This document shows positions 21,039 to 33,500 of a stretch of DNA of 64,000 nt, one piece after another (the first letter of the stretch is position 1; each line of letters starts with the position of its first letter). Location: NCBI GenBank assembly GCA_014904845.1, contig MU119326.1:67018-131017 (forward strand), in the 5' to 3' direction. The position numbers and the translations under genes were made by a program. Source of the stretch: Acephala macrosclerotiorum. Its lineage: Eukaryota > Ascomycota > Leotiomycetes > Helotiales > Mollisiaceae. Below the pieces are notes generated by a model. It saw nothing but the letters and a program-made list of their open reading frames with translations. It was not told the DNA's origin and ran no database searches.

Positions 21039-23645
21039 CCCCAGCAGTCGTTTCTCTTCCACATCCCCAAATCTCAGCGGTCACAAATTGCTGGCGTCGA
21101 CAAGTACTGGACATTCGTCTTCCTGGTCAAGTCCCACGAACGGCCTTACATCTCTGGGTACCTTCTCAACAAGCTCATCGCGGAGTTCTTAAATATCGGC
21201 ATCAACATCATCATATACAGCAAAGAGCTCCAGCTCGTCCAGAATATCCACGGTGTCAGCCTCAGGATCTAGTTCTTCTTCACTTCCAAGCAGCTCCAAA
21301 TCTTCATCATCAACACAGATTTTATCCTCTCCTCGAACGTCGACTCAGACAGCACCTTCTCAGCATTCCACTTCTATTGTTTTGCCACTCTCGTCAAATT
21401 TTCGCACTCTATCAAGCTCTACCATGACGAGCCTATCCTCTCAAAGTTCACCCACCTCGTGGATTCTGTGTCCAACTTTGAGCTCTAAGACGACTAATAC
21501 AATGTCTTAAAGTATGCCCAGCTTATCGACTTCTCGTATCCAATTAAGTTCCACCACAACAAGTATGAACTATCAGAGTACGCTTCTTTTATCCAAGTCA
21601 AACACACTATCGAACTCCACCAGCATCAACACAGTATCTCGCAACACACAAATATACTCTACTTCCTATACATCGACCTTCTTTATAAATTTAAGAACTG
21701 TCGCCTTAAATACACGTCTATCATCGAGCTCTCGTACACCATCGAGTTCCACGAGCACTAGTACATCGTCTCAAAGCATATTTATTTTGTCGACTTTGGC
21801 GGCGCCAAGCTATACGAAGGCTATCTATACTTCACCTAGCTCCCTGACCTCTTCTCAAACATGGCCTGTCACCTCGTCCTCATCGGTATCAAGTTCTTCC
21901 TTGGGCCAGAAGGCTTCGATCTCCAGAGCGGGTGCAGTTACAACCAGTTGGAGTTCAACATCGAGCTCTCAAGGAACCATTATATCCTCATTCCTAGTGC
22001 AGCGAGATTCTTCAATCTCAAAAGCGTCGGCTTCGGCTTCCGCAACTTCAACTTCGCTGCAGATTGCGAGTACCATTTATGGTCTTATTAGCAAAAGTAC
22101 GATGGAACCAAGCTCTCAAACCCAATATACAACATCATCAACACTTCAACATCAGTCACCTTCCAGTTCTCTTCCAAACTCGTCGCCAGGAACACTGGCT
22201 TCTGGGGACACCTCCACCAACTCAGCTCTTTCGACTTCAATCATTCAAGCGATAGCAGTAACTACACCATCCACAAGTACAACACCAATCACTTCCCATG
22301 CACTATCAACACAACAATTGCCCTCATGCCAAAGTATTCCACGCTACATGAACACGTCACACTCTGCCATAATCTCTCCGACGAGCTCCTCGACAGCGGA
22401 TCTTACTACGCTTGAGTTTCTATCAACTGCTTTGACGACTTCATTTTAAAGCTGTCACTGTCGCTAGCTGCTAGCGGACAAGTGTTTTCAAACAAGTTTG
22501 CGAAATCTCCACCGACGAACTTCAATGCAGAGTCGGCAAGCACAATAACAGCGCTTCTATCAGGAAGCGTCGGACCATTCTCCGGACCTTCACTTTGTCG
22601 ACTTTGTCGCCCTCTTCTGCAGTTTCATCTGGACCCACGATAGGAACATCGCCTACTTACCCTTTATCTACCTCCTTAGGCCTACCGATTCGAAGCCCTA
22701 GACGTAATGAAAGCGGCGCGTCAATCACTGGAACGAGTACAAGCGGGAGGGTGGCCAGTTCACCATCAACAACATCATCACCGACGCTATTAACGAAAAG
22801 GGATACCAGCGACCTATCAAGCTCTCGCTCCTCAATTACGAGTGCGACCATGACGTCGGCCATCTTAGCTCCGGGAATGGGAGCTTCATCTTCGAGCCCT
22901 TCGTTCACCACCTCAGGTAGCAAGATCTTCACGCAAATATACTGGGAATGTCGAGGATCTGTTACTTCTCCATACACTTTTGATCATTCCATTCTAACAC
23001 TAACGGCGAATCCAATTTCCTCATTACTTTCTCCTAGCCCAGGAAGCCCCTCCCCTTTAACAATGTCTAATTCATCAACAGCCTGGTCCCGAAGGGGGTA
23101 TTGAAGAAACATCTCAGACATCAGAAATTTCTTCGCCAACCATATCGGCGCCCTCAAGCTCAGGAGCTTCTAATTCTGTCTCGACACTGAGCCTACCAAC
23201 AAGACCTATTGCACAAAGTCATGTAACATCTTACACGTCCTCACAATTGATGAGAACCACGTCTTCCACCACTTCAAGCGGAAGCATTTGCGCTCACATA
23301 TACTGGGAGTGTACCAAGACCACCTTGTCGCCCTCTAACTCCTACTTTCCTTCTCTCACGGGAGATTCAGTCGATGCACGAGCAGTATCAAGCGCAGGGA
23401 CAGGGGCATCTCAGATCGCAGTCTTATCAACCAATAGTGTGGCGCGGCAGACCCCGTCTTTGATCCAAGGTGGAAGTAGTTCAAGCCTAGTGTGGCTCAC
23501 AACTTGTCTGTGGGATTGTGGACCTTCAACTAAGATAGTAGTGATAACGATGAAGATATCGAAAGCGACATGGGCGACTAGGCCAACAGCAGGGTTGATG
23601 AACAAGGTTCTTTGGGATTGTGGGCCGAGCGCTCTGCTAAAGTAG

Positions 23646-24028
23646 GCCAAGAAGTAACAGCGTGCGATGACATGTCGCATCTCTATGTACACAGTAGTTT
23701 GTAACTTGCAGGGAAGCGAGGTTAGTCACGTGTACATGGATTATTTGTCCTGGGTTTGATGCAGGAGTTACGGCGCATGTAGGAAACTTCCTGACTGGCA
23801 ACTCCGATCGTGATAGGGAATATCGATGTCTGCGTTCGAACGAAAGTTGAAAGAGAAAGGACAAACTTCCTCGTCCTCGGGCCCTGAACATGGATCCACG
23901 ACCTCGACCCCACCTTGCTATTTTCACCGCTAGAGAAAGGGACTTGGACATTGCGTAGAAGAAGAGGATGTTGTGCTGTTTAGAACACAATAGCGACGCT
24001 CAGAAGCTGTTCACATACACTCCATCCG
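23646..24028. other. convergent intergenic stretch
   Basis: About 380 bases between the end of the Ser/Thr-rich pseudogene and the stop of the GMC gene. Only short chance frames. Confidence 0.4.
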
Positions 24029-25985
24029 TCAAATCCCCCAATCCTCCTTGATCAAATCACTCCCCTTCTCCGCCAATGCATACACAGTACTCTGTATATT
24101 TCCGCTAACTTGAAGTGGAATCGCACTAGCATCCACAACCCTCACCCCCTTCACAACCTCCCCCTGTTTCCCACCCCAAACCCTCAACCTCCCATCCACC
24201 GCTCCTTCCTCTTGCTTCCCCATCGAACAACTACTCATAGGATGATACTCCGACATCGTATGTCCCTTCACATACTCCACCACCTTCTCAAGACTCCCCA
24301 TCTCGACATTTGAAGGAGGCCAATACCGTCCCTTAATCAACTCTTTCAACGGACTTGTTTCCACCATCTTCATAGTGATCTGTAACCCCCTTGCCAGAAC
24401 CTCCGCATCAACCTCTTCTCCCAGATAATTAGGATCGATATTAGGATCTTGGGTTGGATCCGATGATGAAATGTGGACGGAACCAGCAGACACAGGGCGC
24501 GCGAGACAAGATCCCAGCACAACGCCTTGACTACCGCGCGCTTTCATATCGAGATCCCCAGCAAAGAATGAAACTTGCGATGAAAGATCGGAGATGTTGA
24601 GGGCCGCGGGGAGGAGCACGATTTGAATGCTTCCGTCGTCATGGCTTGCATATCCTTCTGCGATCAATTTCTTCGCCGAAGGCAAAAGTCCTTCCTGTCC
24701 TTGACCTTTCGTGCTGTCTAGGATACGCTTCTGGATGGATGAAATCTCGTCCTTGGAGCAGATATCGGCCACAGCGATGAAACCAGTCGCAGATCCACCG
24801 CTAGATAGAGGACCGGTTCTGGTTTCCATGTATTCTTTCTGTGCTGCTTCGAGGGTCGCAGGATCTTGAAGCATATCGAGGGATTTTTGGCCAGGGATGA
24901 GCTCGTAGCCTAAGCCTGTGGCGGGGTGGTCTTGGAGATTCTCTCCGATTCGAGGATTGGGCACTAGACACTCGACTCCAGCTTTCTTCAGTACATCCGG
25001 GTTTCCGATCCCTGAGAGCTCGAGAATCTGAGGCGTCTTGTAGACACCTGCTGAAAGCACAACCTCTTTCTTGACTTGCAGCACATGTCTCTTCCCACCA
25101 TGCTCGAACTCCACACCCGTCACCGCCGGTTCGCCTTTCTCCACAACCAATTTGGTAACCAGCGCATCTGTCAAGACATGAAGATTCGGTCTTTGAGCAT
25201 TTGGGAGGAGGTACCCAGTAACAGAATAACTCCTCGTCCCCTCTCCCGGTCCACCACTCCTATCAATCGAGCTCAAAGAATGAAACGTCCCAATATGGTC
25301 ACCACTCCACCCATCCTTCGGACTCCCAAATCTCTTCCCTAGTTTCACACTAGCTTCAATCCACTCCTTCTCCTGCGGGAGTCTCCACGTACTGAAAGAA
25401 GTATGAATCGGTCCTTCATTGCCATGAAAATTGAGATCGTAGGTTGTTTCGAGAGGGATGTTGTTTTTGGATGCATAGGTTGAAGGATCGGAGAAGTTTT
25501 CGTGTTTCTTGAAGTAGGGGAGCATGGAGGCGAAATCCCAGCCTGGATTTCCGAGCGCGGCCCAGGCGTCGTAATCTGAGACATGACCGCGGTTGTACAT
25601 TTGGTAGTTGATGGCACTCGATCCACCAAGACCTTTTCCTCTCGGTTGATCCATTGGTTTCTTGTTCTTCAAACCTTGCTACGATATCGTCAGCGTTGTG
25701 GATATCTAGTGAAAGAAAGGTGTCCCTCACCTGCACAGTGGCCTTATGCCTCCAATCATACCCTGGGTTCATGATAGTCATCGAATACAACGCAGGCGTC
25801 ATGATGAGAGGATCATTGATATGCGCCGGTCTAGCTTCTAAGACCCCGACTGAAATGTTGGGATTCTCGGTCAGACGTGCAGCGACCACGAGACCGGCTG
25901 TTCCACCGCCCACAACAATGACGTCGTATTCATGTTTGAGGAAATCCTTGAGGGAGCAGAGGGCAGGTAAGTTTGGTTCTGTCAT
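24029..25985 (-). CDS. GMC-family FAD oxidoreductase (634 aa)
   Basis: Two exons on the minus strand, 25731-25985 and 24029-25678, with a 52-bp intron just downstream of the region encoding the Rossmann motif. Residues about 20-53 are the FAD-binding fold (YDVIVVGGGTAGLVVAARL...VLEARP). GMC signature blocks are RGKGLGGSSAINYQMYNRG and VVLSAGVYKTPQILELSGIG. The C-terminal domain has YHPMSSCSMG (563-572, catalytic-type His564) and SGNIQSTVYALAEKGSDLI with Asn612 in the second active-site position. Length fits the choline dehydrogenase/aryl-alcohol oxidase group. No signal peptide, so probably intracellular. It would oxidise an alcohol using FAD; the substrate cannot be told. No defects, in contrast to the dead GMC gene at 11-13 kb. 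Confidence 0.92.
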
Positions 25986-26275
25986 CTCGAAGAAGAAAGC
26001 TGGAGCCGGAGAAAGGAGGGACAGTATGTGACAGTGGGGTAAGACAATTGAGAACGAGACGATGAGGGGCAGGGAGCATTTATATTGGTGCAGGACAGGA
26101 TTCTCATGCTAATAGAAGACACATCAGGAATTGGTTAGGCATTTTTTCGTAAATCCGCAGCCTGTTTTTTGTACTTCGGCACGAATGACATCTTCGGATG
26201 CGCGTCGTGTTTCAAAAAGGGTACTTCGACCCGCCTGACCTGGGGCGTCAGACTTTAGACTTGGGGAAACACTTA

Positions 26276-26549
26276 CGAGCCTGGGATCATAAGTCTGTGC
26301 TTTTCAGGCTGTTTTCAGGCTACTTTTTCGCGACGAACTTCAAAGTCTACGCCGTTACTTAAAAAGTATAAAACAACTACAAATTAAAATCTTTTAAGAC
26401 CGTAGTTTATTATTTGACAAAAGCTAAAGTATCTTTTTACAAATTAATTAAGTATGTTTATATTTTAATTCAAAAGTCGATATTCGGTTTTAGCGTTTAT
26501 TTGTTAGCGAGAAGCCCTGAAAAGCACAGACTTATGATCCCAGGCTCGT
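26276..26549. mobile_element. 274-bp MITE with about 33-bp terminal inverted repeats
   Basis: The left end begins CGAGCCTGGGATCATAAGTC and continues TGTGCTTTTCAGG; the right end is the exact inverse of this stretch. Both sides are bordered by TTA (26273-26275 and 26550-26552), a 3-base target duplication of the type left by PIF/Harbinger elements (TWA). The interior is AT-rich and has no coding potential, so the element is non-autonomous. It lies about 290 bp upstream of the start of the intact GMC gene. Confidence 0.8.
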
Positions 26550-26552
26550 TAC

Positions 26553-27193
26553 GTGAAGGGCATCTTATGTCAGCTACTAGCGACATATGCGGTGGAACGT
26601 GGAGAAGTATCATCGACGATCGAGAAACTGGTCGAATCTCCACTCGTACTCGAGTGCGAGTACAGAAATGCAGGTGGGATTATTGCCGCATCGCAGAAAG
26701 CTGGAGGTGAACAATGTTGCCTAAGCTTTCAGCCTTGTGAAGCCTCGGACTAAGTTAACGAGTGAGATGCACTGACTAATTCGTGATTATCTGCAGTGGA
26801 TATGCGAGTGCTAAGAGCGGACAATAAGCAGATCACTGCTCTGTAAGGAGCGGTAAACATTTGCGAAGTACGCCGGGTCATAAGAGTACTAAATTGAGCG
26901 CCTGCGCCTGCTCTGGGCCAGTGTCTACTATGACATTCGCTTAGGCTGCGCAATAACACAAAATATAATCCTAACTAGCAAATTAAAAGCGAAGGGATGA
27001 CAACCTAAATGCAAACAGGATGGATACGTATCACTAGACTGGCACTAGAGGATTCGGAAACCATCGAACATACACCCGCCCAAGTTGAAACTATGAAAGT
27101 TCGTATAGCCTATGGTGTCAGCCGACTTGGCATCAAAATTCATTAACTTCGTAACCCATGAAGGGCCATGTCTTCGGACTGTACTGTACATTA
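26553..27193. other. intergenic, no gene seen
   Basis: About 640 bases between the MITE and the 3' end of the adenylate-forming gene. Short open frames on both strands (66-69 codons) have no domains. Confidence 0.4.
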
Positions 27194-28991
27194 TTATAGC
27201 AGCGCGAGAGTATGGTCGTCCTTCATCTTTCCAGAAATGCCGAGTGATGCTTCCTGACCAACGACTGCCGGACCTCGAACATAGATCTATCACGTTTAGC
27301 GGTGCCGAAGATGGAATAAAAGCAATTAGACTTACCTCTCCTGCAGACTTCGCATCCGTAGTCTTGTGAATCTTGGTATCTTTGAAGAAAACCTCCACGC
27401 TGGTGACTGGAGCGCCGAAGTGAGAATACTTCGCCGAAGGCTCGTCAATTCTGTAGTCGTAGATGCCAGTCTGGGTCACTACTCCGGCAACCTTTGCTGA
27501 TGTGAAGGCATAGATGATCCTGGAACCTGTATAGATCCGTAAGTCCGACAGTTCCTGCGAGCTTAGAGGTGGACTGTTCGCTCCATGCTGTTCTGAAACA
27601 TAGATCAAGCGCAATTTGCCTGGTGTATGTCCGATCGCCGGCCGTAGAGAATCATACATTCGTGAAAGTGTTGAAGCAACTGGCATGACTCCATTCTCTA
27701 CCAGATATCTAGTCTGGACCCAGTGTACAAAGTTGTAAAGAGTAGAATTAAGCTTCGCAGTCGTCTCAGAGTGTAGCTTTGCAAGTGTACCAGCAGAGGC
27801 AACGATGATTGTTGGAGCAATACCGTGGGATGCTAGGGCCAGGTCAGGGCTGTGACCAGCAACGGAGTTTAGTGCCACTGAAGCATTGGAATAGAGAGCT
27901 GCAAGGGTCAGAACCAGAGTGTATGGTGACGACAATACATCGATTGGGAGGAATAGATCCGAATGGGTGATGCGCTGTGTGGATGGAACAGAGGTGAGTT
28001 GGCCCGCAATTCCCGCAATGATGTTAGCTTGCGTATATTCGATCAGCTCCCCAGTTGGAGAGAAAGCAAGCAACTTCACGAGTTCTTTTGTTCGGTCCAC
28101 AGCTGGTAGCTCTGCTCCTGCGCTCAACTCCTGGTCCTGGATAATTTCCTGCCAGGTTGAAACGTTCATGGCTCCTCCAGTCCCCTTTGGTACCTCGTTC
28201 CAGTCCATATGCTTACTGCCCTCGTCCACAACCCAGACCAGCTGCTTGAGAGCAGAGTAGTTCTGCGCAATCGCATCGTAAGGTATGGAGCCCACAGCAG
28301 TAACAAGAGTGTCTGCCTTAGATTTCTGGAGAAAGGAAATGATATCTTCGATAGACTGGTCGTATGGTACAAGTATAGCTGTCAAATCGTAGAAGGCGCA
28401 AGCAAACAACGTAGTCAGAAACTCGACGGAGTTTGGCAGATAGATAGCAACGTTCCTTGCTCCATTCTGCTTTATATGCTGCCCGATGAGATTGATTTGT
28501 CGGGTTATGTCAGCTACACAAGATTAGTGATTGTCCATCTTCAGCACTGAAGAACACTTACCCAGCTTGTGCTCAATAACGTTCTCAGATCCAAGGACAG
28601 TAAACAGCTTTCCTATTTCCCCAGTCTCCTTCCCCTCTCTATCCAAAGCACCAGTAACGACTCTCCGCCAGATATCCCGTATGTCTCCATCTCGACCACG
28701 ACTCCATTTCGAATCGCCTGGATCCTTGATGTTGAGTCCGGCATTCAGCGGGATTCCATGAGGCGCAGAATGTGACCTGAACACCGCAGATTCTCCTTCT
28801 TGTCTAACAGGTGAGGGCTGGGCCTGCCGAGCCAGCAGCATAGGGTGTGCATCGGGGTCGCGGAAGGAAATGACTGAGTAAATGAACGAGGTGATGACCA
28901 CGATGAAGATGGCGGTTGTGTAGATATCCCACCGTCCGAGCACACCTGTAACAAGCTCGTCGAGCTGCAGCATCCAGTTGTCAAACCCCAT
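27194..28991 (-). CDS. Membrane-anchored AMP-binding (adenylate-forming) superfamily protein, degenerate (566 aa)
   Basis: Three exons on the minus strand: 28562-28991, 27336-28513 and 27194-27286. The last exon, found by splicing at GGAGAG/GTAAGT, encodes IYVRGPAVVGQEASLGISG, which fits the end of an ANL N-terminal domain. Near the N-terminus is one membrane helix (IYTTAIFIVVITSFIYSVI, about 22-40). The middle resembles acyl-CoA synthetases (GARNVAIYLPNSVEFLTTLFACAFYDLTAILVPYD). However, the ATP-binding loop, normally like SGTTGxPKG, reads FSPTGELIEYTQANI. No C-terminal lysine domain follows. It is therefore probably a non-catalytic or altered relative of long-chain acyl-CoA ligases. It shares a 440-bp divergent promoter with POM34. 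Confidence 0.8.
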
Positions 28992-29432
28992 GATGGCAGA
29001 AAGAAGAGGGAAAGAGCAAGAAGATAAATATTTCTTGATCACAAATAATGTTTCATTTCTCGAGTGACGATGATTCAAGGATGACACACTGAATCGGAGA
29101 GTTCGCGGGGCGGACGCTAGAGATGCTAGTGTTGACAGGGGTTGAAGCTCGCTGCCGCGATTTCAAGGTACCGATGAGTTTCCTCACAACAAAGACGACC
29201 AGCGACGACGACGACGAGGCCTCACGACAATGCAGGAATAGGAACGATCCACGAAGATTATTTTCTTACTAACATACAGGTACTAACGCGTGGAAGCGAC
29301 AGGAGAGAACAAAGTCTTTCTCAGAGGGTTAGTCTCTTAGGTCTCCTTTGTTGACATTCAATTTTGGGCTTCCTCGAACTGACAATGAACAGAGGCGAGC
29401 CAAGTCAACCAAACTCAACATCATAATCTGCG
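28992..29432. promoter_or_regulatory. divergent promoter region
   Basis: The 441 bases between the oppositely transcribed AMP-binding gene (minus) and POM34 gene (plus) must hold both promoters. No specific binding site is assigned. Confidence 0.45.
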
Positions 29433-30266
29433 ATGTCTACTCCAGTGCGACCTTCGACTCCTGTTGCACAAACAGCTTCGTCCATCCCTCGAACAGGAAC
29501 ATGGCGGCACCCAAAGATGGACGAGATTGTCAGGCGCCAGAATGCTTCGAGCTTCACGGACCGGAACGTGAGGAACATACTGTATAATTCTGGCGGTATT
29601 TTAATGGTGTTCTTCGTTGCACGAGCACTCTGGGATAGGTAGGCCTTCCGTTGGGTTCTGCGAGCCGTTGCTAATCTTTCCAGCTTCCCAAGCTTCTTCG
29701 CAGAAGGAAAGTCGTTACAGCCATACGCTGGCTATGGATACCATGCGCTACAGTTCATTTTCATCTACAATATTATCATCGCCTGCCTCCCCCTATTTCG
29801 AACGACGGACGATATGTCGGACATTCCTTTGACGCCGGCTCAGCGAAAGTTGCTTGGTCTACCTCCAAGCTCAGCACCACCCACCCCAGGATCCCAATAC
29901 ATCACACCTCCACGATATGCGAGAACTCCTACACCTCTGAGTGGTTCACCTGCGACGAAAGGTGTTTACTCGAATTCGCCATTGGCAGGCAAGGGTAGCC
30001 CGACATCTGGAAGCGTGAATGGCTCGCCATTTTCTCCTAGTGCAAGTCCTTTGTTGCAGAAAGCGATTGGAGGAAACCCAAACGGAAACAGAAGACACTC
30101 CTATGGCTCACCAAGTCCTTTGGGGGCTACAGGATCAAGATTTGGTGGACCGGAGGCACCAGGTACGCCTAGTCCAGCTTCGAAGGGCAGTGGAATTGGA
30201 TTAAATAGCAAGTGGCTTTATGACAAAGGACGGAGGAACTCAGGAAGTGCTCGACTCTATACATAG
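29433..30266 (+). CDS. POM34: Nuclear pore membrane protein POM34-like (262 aa)
   Basis: Two exons, 29433-29638 and 29684-30266. The N-terminal half has two probable membrane segments: NSGGILMVFFVARALW (about 52-67) and, after the junction WDS/FPSFFAEG, LQFIFIYNIIIACLPLF. These are followed by SDIPLTPAQRKLLGL. The second half is low-complexity, rich in Ser, Pro and Gly with TPPRY and SPxG motifs. This matches the NPCC (nuclear pore complex component) family that includes yeast Pom34, a ring protein anchoring the pore in the nuclear envelope together with Pom152 and Ndc1. Length is near that of yeast Pom34 (about 300 residues). Intact. Confidence 0.82.
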
Positions 30267-30585
30267 ATGTTTGGATGTTGTAGAATATTGTATGTTTAGT
30301 AGATACCCGTCAGCCTCGATATTGCTGGCCCGAATATGACTCAAGGCAAAGGTCGAATCAACACCTGCACAAAGCTCTTCTTGACATTTCTTTGTGCGTG
30401 TCAAAACCAACTTTCAGTAGCCAATACGCTCAAGTCGTGGATGATATGTTGTCCAAAGTGTTATTCTCACGTGGTGATTGCCTTTGAATCAGACCCGCTA
30501 AAACTGATAACGATTCAACCTCGTCCAGACTCCGCAAGAAACGCAATTCCAGCCCACCCAGCACTGATGCTCTTCACAACCCAAG

Positions 30586-33500
30586 ATGGGGGCATCTGAC
30601 TCGAAGCTTGTATTCAAGAAGGGCATCTTCCGACTCTCAGAAGACAAAATCATCCCCGCCGATGACCCATACTGGGCATCCGTCAGTCCAGCCTTCCTAA
30701 CCCTTCCCTCAGTACCTATTGCTAACCCTCCTCTCTTCAGTTCTGGGAGCTCCCTGAATCAACAGAAGATATCTTCAGTCTCTTCTCCCCAAATGATATT
30801 CGACGAACACGAGATACGGCGTTGGAGAATCTCGAGACGTTGATTCTTGCTATCACGAGCCGGCTGTTTATTCTGCGACATCATCCCTCGTTTCCTGATC
30901 TGGAATTTGCGCCTGAACGTGATGCGCTGAATTGTATACGGATCTTGACGAGGATATTACCTTATATCTATGAGGCGGAACAGTTGCAAGGATGGGAGGA
31001 TAAGTTCTTTTGGGGAGTGAGGAGGAAGCGGACACGGTATGTCGAATTCTAGGCAGGATTGGAGACTATGGTTGCTGATATGATTGTAGGAAGGCGTCTT
31101 TGGCTCGAGATGTGTTATTCGACGAATCGCAGGAAGAGCTTGCGAAGCTTGAAGCTGCGGGCGAGGAGTTCGAGGAGGTGAAGCCGTTGGCAGAGGAGTT
31201 GATCGATACGTTGATTGACATGCTATTCTTTGCCGACTTTACGCTACCTAGACCGCCGAATTCGAAGAATAAAGTTACGTATGCGATATGGCAGAGTGGT
31301 GTGGGATGCAATACTTCGATTGGGACGAGCAAGGAGTTTGAGAGCAATCGGACGGAGATATTGAGGTTGCTGTTGACGTTGGCGAGTCAGAGCATGTATA
31401 TGTCAGCGAATCTACTGCCGGTACAAGGGGTCAAGGCTATCAGCTATATTGTTACTTGTCCGGACAAGCAGGTAGTACTATCGGTGCTTTGCTCGTTGCT
31501 GAACACTGTAAGTGAAGGGGATGGAGGTCTTGGTGAACATGGCTAACACTAGTACAGACATTGAAGTACAACCCAGCCTCTTGGAGGGTGCCGTACAATG
31601 TTCAAGTGTTCAAGGATCCAAAGCAGATTCTTGTGACCTATGCGTTACAGTTCTTGCTAACCATCCTCCTCTACCCTATTCCCGAAATGGATCCAGCCCA
31701 TGCTAAGAAGAGTGCGTATTCTTCTCCTTAGTTGGGAAATCTTGCTAATACAGTCTCCCAGACTTCTTTAGACATTTCCTTGGTCGATTACATAGACCTC
31801 AAGACTTCCAATTCATCGTCGATGGCATGACAAGGATCCTCAACCAGCCACTCAACGCCAGCACTTCATACATTCCAGGAAACACGCAATCCACCCAAAA
31901 ATGTACATCAGAAATGATCATGCTCTTCTGGGAGATCACACAGTGCAACAAGCGGTTCCGGTCGTTCATAATCGACACTGGCCGATCACACGACTTCCTA
32001 GTACTAATTCTATTCTATGCCATCGAGCACAAGCTCGATGCAACAAAGCAGGGTGTTGTGAGGATGTGTGTTTTCTTACTCCAGACGTTGAGCGTTGAGC
32101 CAAACTTCGGCAAAAACCTCAATAAGAAGTTCGAAAATCAGGAAACCCTTCCATCTACAATCAGGTTACAGAACTTCAATGGGAGTTATGCAGATTTCCT
32201 GATCCACGTAAGTCATTCCAAACTGCAGCATGATATCTGTACTAACATATTCAGTCGATTTATAACATCATCACAACGAGCCAAGGAAAGCTCACAGCCA
32301 TCTACCCAGCTTTGTTGGCAGTGATCAACAACATCGCCGCATACCTGGAGAATTTGAGCGCTTCAGCCTCGGCAAAGTTACTTCAGCTTTTTGCATCGAT
32401 GTCATCACCAAGCTTTCTCTTGGCGACCGACAGTAATCACAACCTTCTCCAATCACTGTTAGAGAGTATGAATGCTATCATTGAGCATCAGTACATCAGT
32501 AAGTATTCCACTCTGATTATATACCCCTTTTACTTACGCGCCATCTCTTCAAATGGTCCATACTCAGTGAGTATATCGGACTAAGTCATTCTCCCTTCCA
32601 GGCATCAATATGACGCCTCAAGGTTTTGTCTCCCGAAATAAGCTTTTGGGCTTCAAATTTCATGGGAGCGCATATGATCAAAATAGTTTCTAACTTTGTC
32701 TAGGAAACCCAAATTTTGTCTATGCCGTTTTACGAAACTCACAGAGATTCGAAGGTACGTAAGCTTTAGCCTTCAATTTCCTTCGGAATACTAATCTGTC
32801 CTAGCACTACGGTCCTTCACTTTAGAAAGCGGCCAAGAAGAAATCGAGCGCCGGAATCGGAGAAGAAAGGAGAGTATTCGAGATCCTGGAGACTTGTCTG
32901 AGAGCAGAAGAGGCTCGGCAGATAGTATCAGAAGCCCTTCATTGAGCCATCCACGAGCTCCAGGACTGAGTGATGTACCTGAGGATGGAACTTTTGCTAT
33001 TGGAGATGATGAGGACGAAGATGACGATGATGGCCACCCAACACCAGCAGAATCGACGCCTACCGAGCAGCCATCTAGGGCGTCATCAGTGTCATCTAGT
33101 GTAGACGATGCTGTTCCAATCCAGCTTAGAGGCATGTCCGAAAAGGCGAGGGGAAAGATGCCTGGTAAGTGATGAGTCAAAAGATTCAAGTTCAGCGCTG
33201 ACAGCTTTACAGCTGGTATGCCTTCATTCTCGCGACAAAACAGCACGACAAGCTTGAGTAGCTATGCAACAGGTCGATTCTCAACAAATGGTTCCTTCGA
33301 GCCTACCTCGGATTGGATCGAATCATGGCTTCCAGAGCTACCCCTTCACACAATCCTCACACTCATCGACCAACTGTCAATCCTCCTCGCCGAACAACGA
33401 GCAGCAACAGACCACCCGTCCACCAACCTCCTTCGTAACATCCAATCCGCCAAAATCGCCGGTATTGAACCCTCGCCCATTCGAATCCAATACTTCGAAT

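Larger units (their letters stand above)
17976..23645 (+). pseudogene. Secreted Ser/Thr-rich (mucin-like) protein, split by a hAT-like element
   Basis: Starts at 17976 with a clear signal peptide (LLLQLALLLIGICTIFPESHA) and becomes Ser/Thr-rich. After codon GCC and AG at 18522-18523 the element intervenes. Removing it with one copy of the 8-bp duplication rejoins the frame as TSAS/PSSRF. The downstream part has TAA at 21190-21192 and 21508-21510 (CAA-to-TAA type), then 312 open codons to a TAA at 22449, then frameshifts near 22.59 kb and 23.0-23.1 kb. The end contains two IYWEC motifs (about 22.94 and 23.30 kb) and two LWDCGPS motifs (about 23.51 and 23.61 kb). An intact version, about 1050 residues, would be an O-glycosylated cell-wall or surface protein. 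Family not recognised beyond composition. Confidence 0.65.

Noticed and set aside
20970..22091. Open frames rich in Ile, Phe and Leu (for example 20970-21272 and 21861-22091) that look like a hydrophobic protein
   Set aside because: They are the shifted frame of the Ser/Thr-rich gene: TCN and ACN codons read one base off become NTC and NAC. The signal peptide and the longest uninterrupted run are in the Ser/Thr frame.
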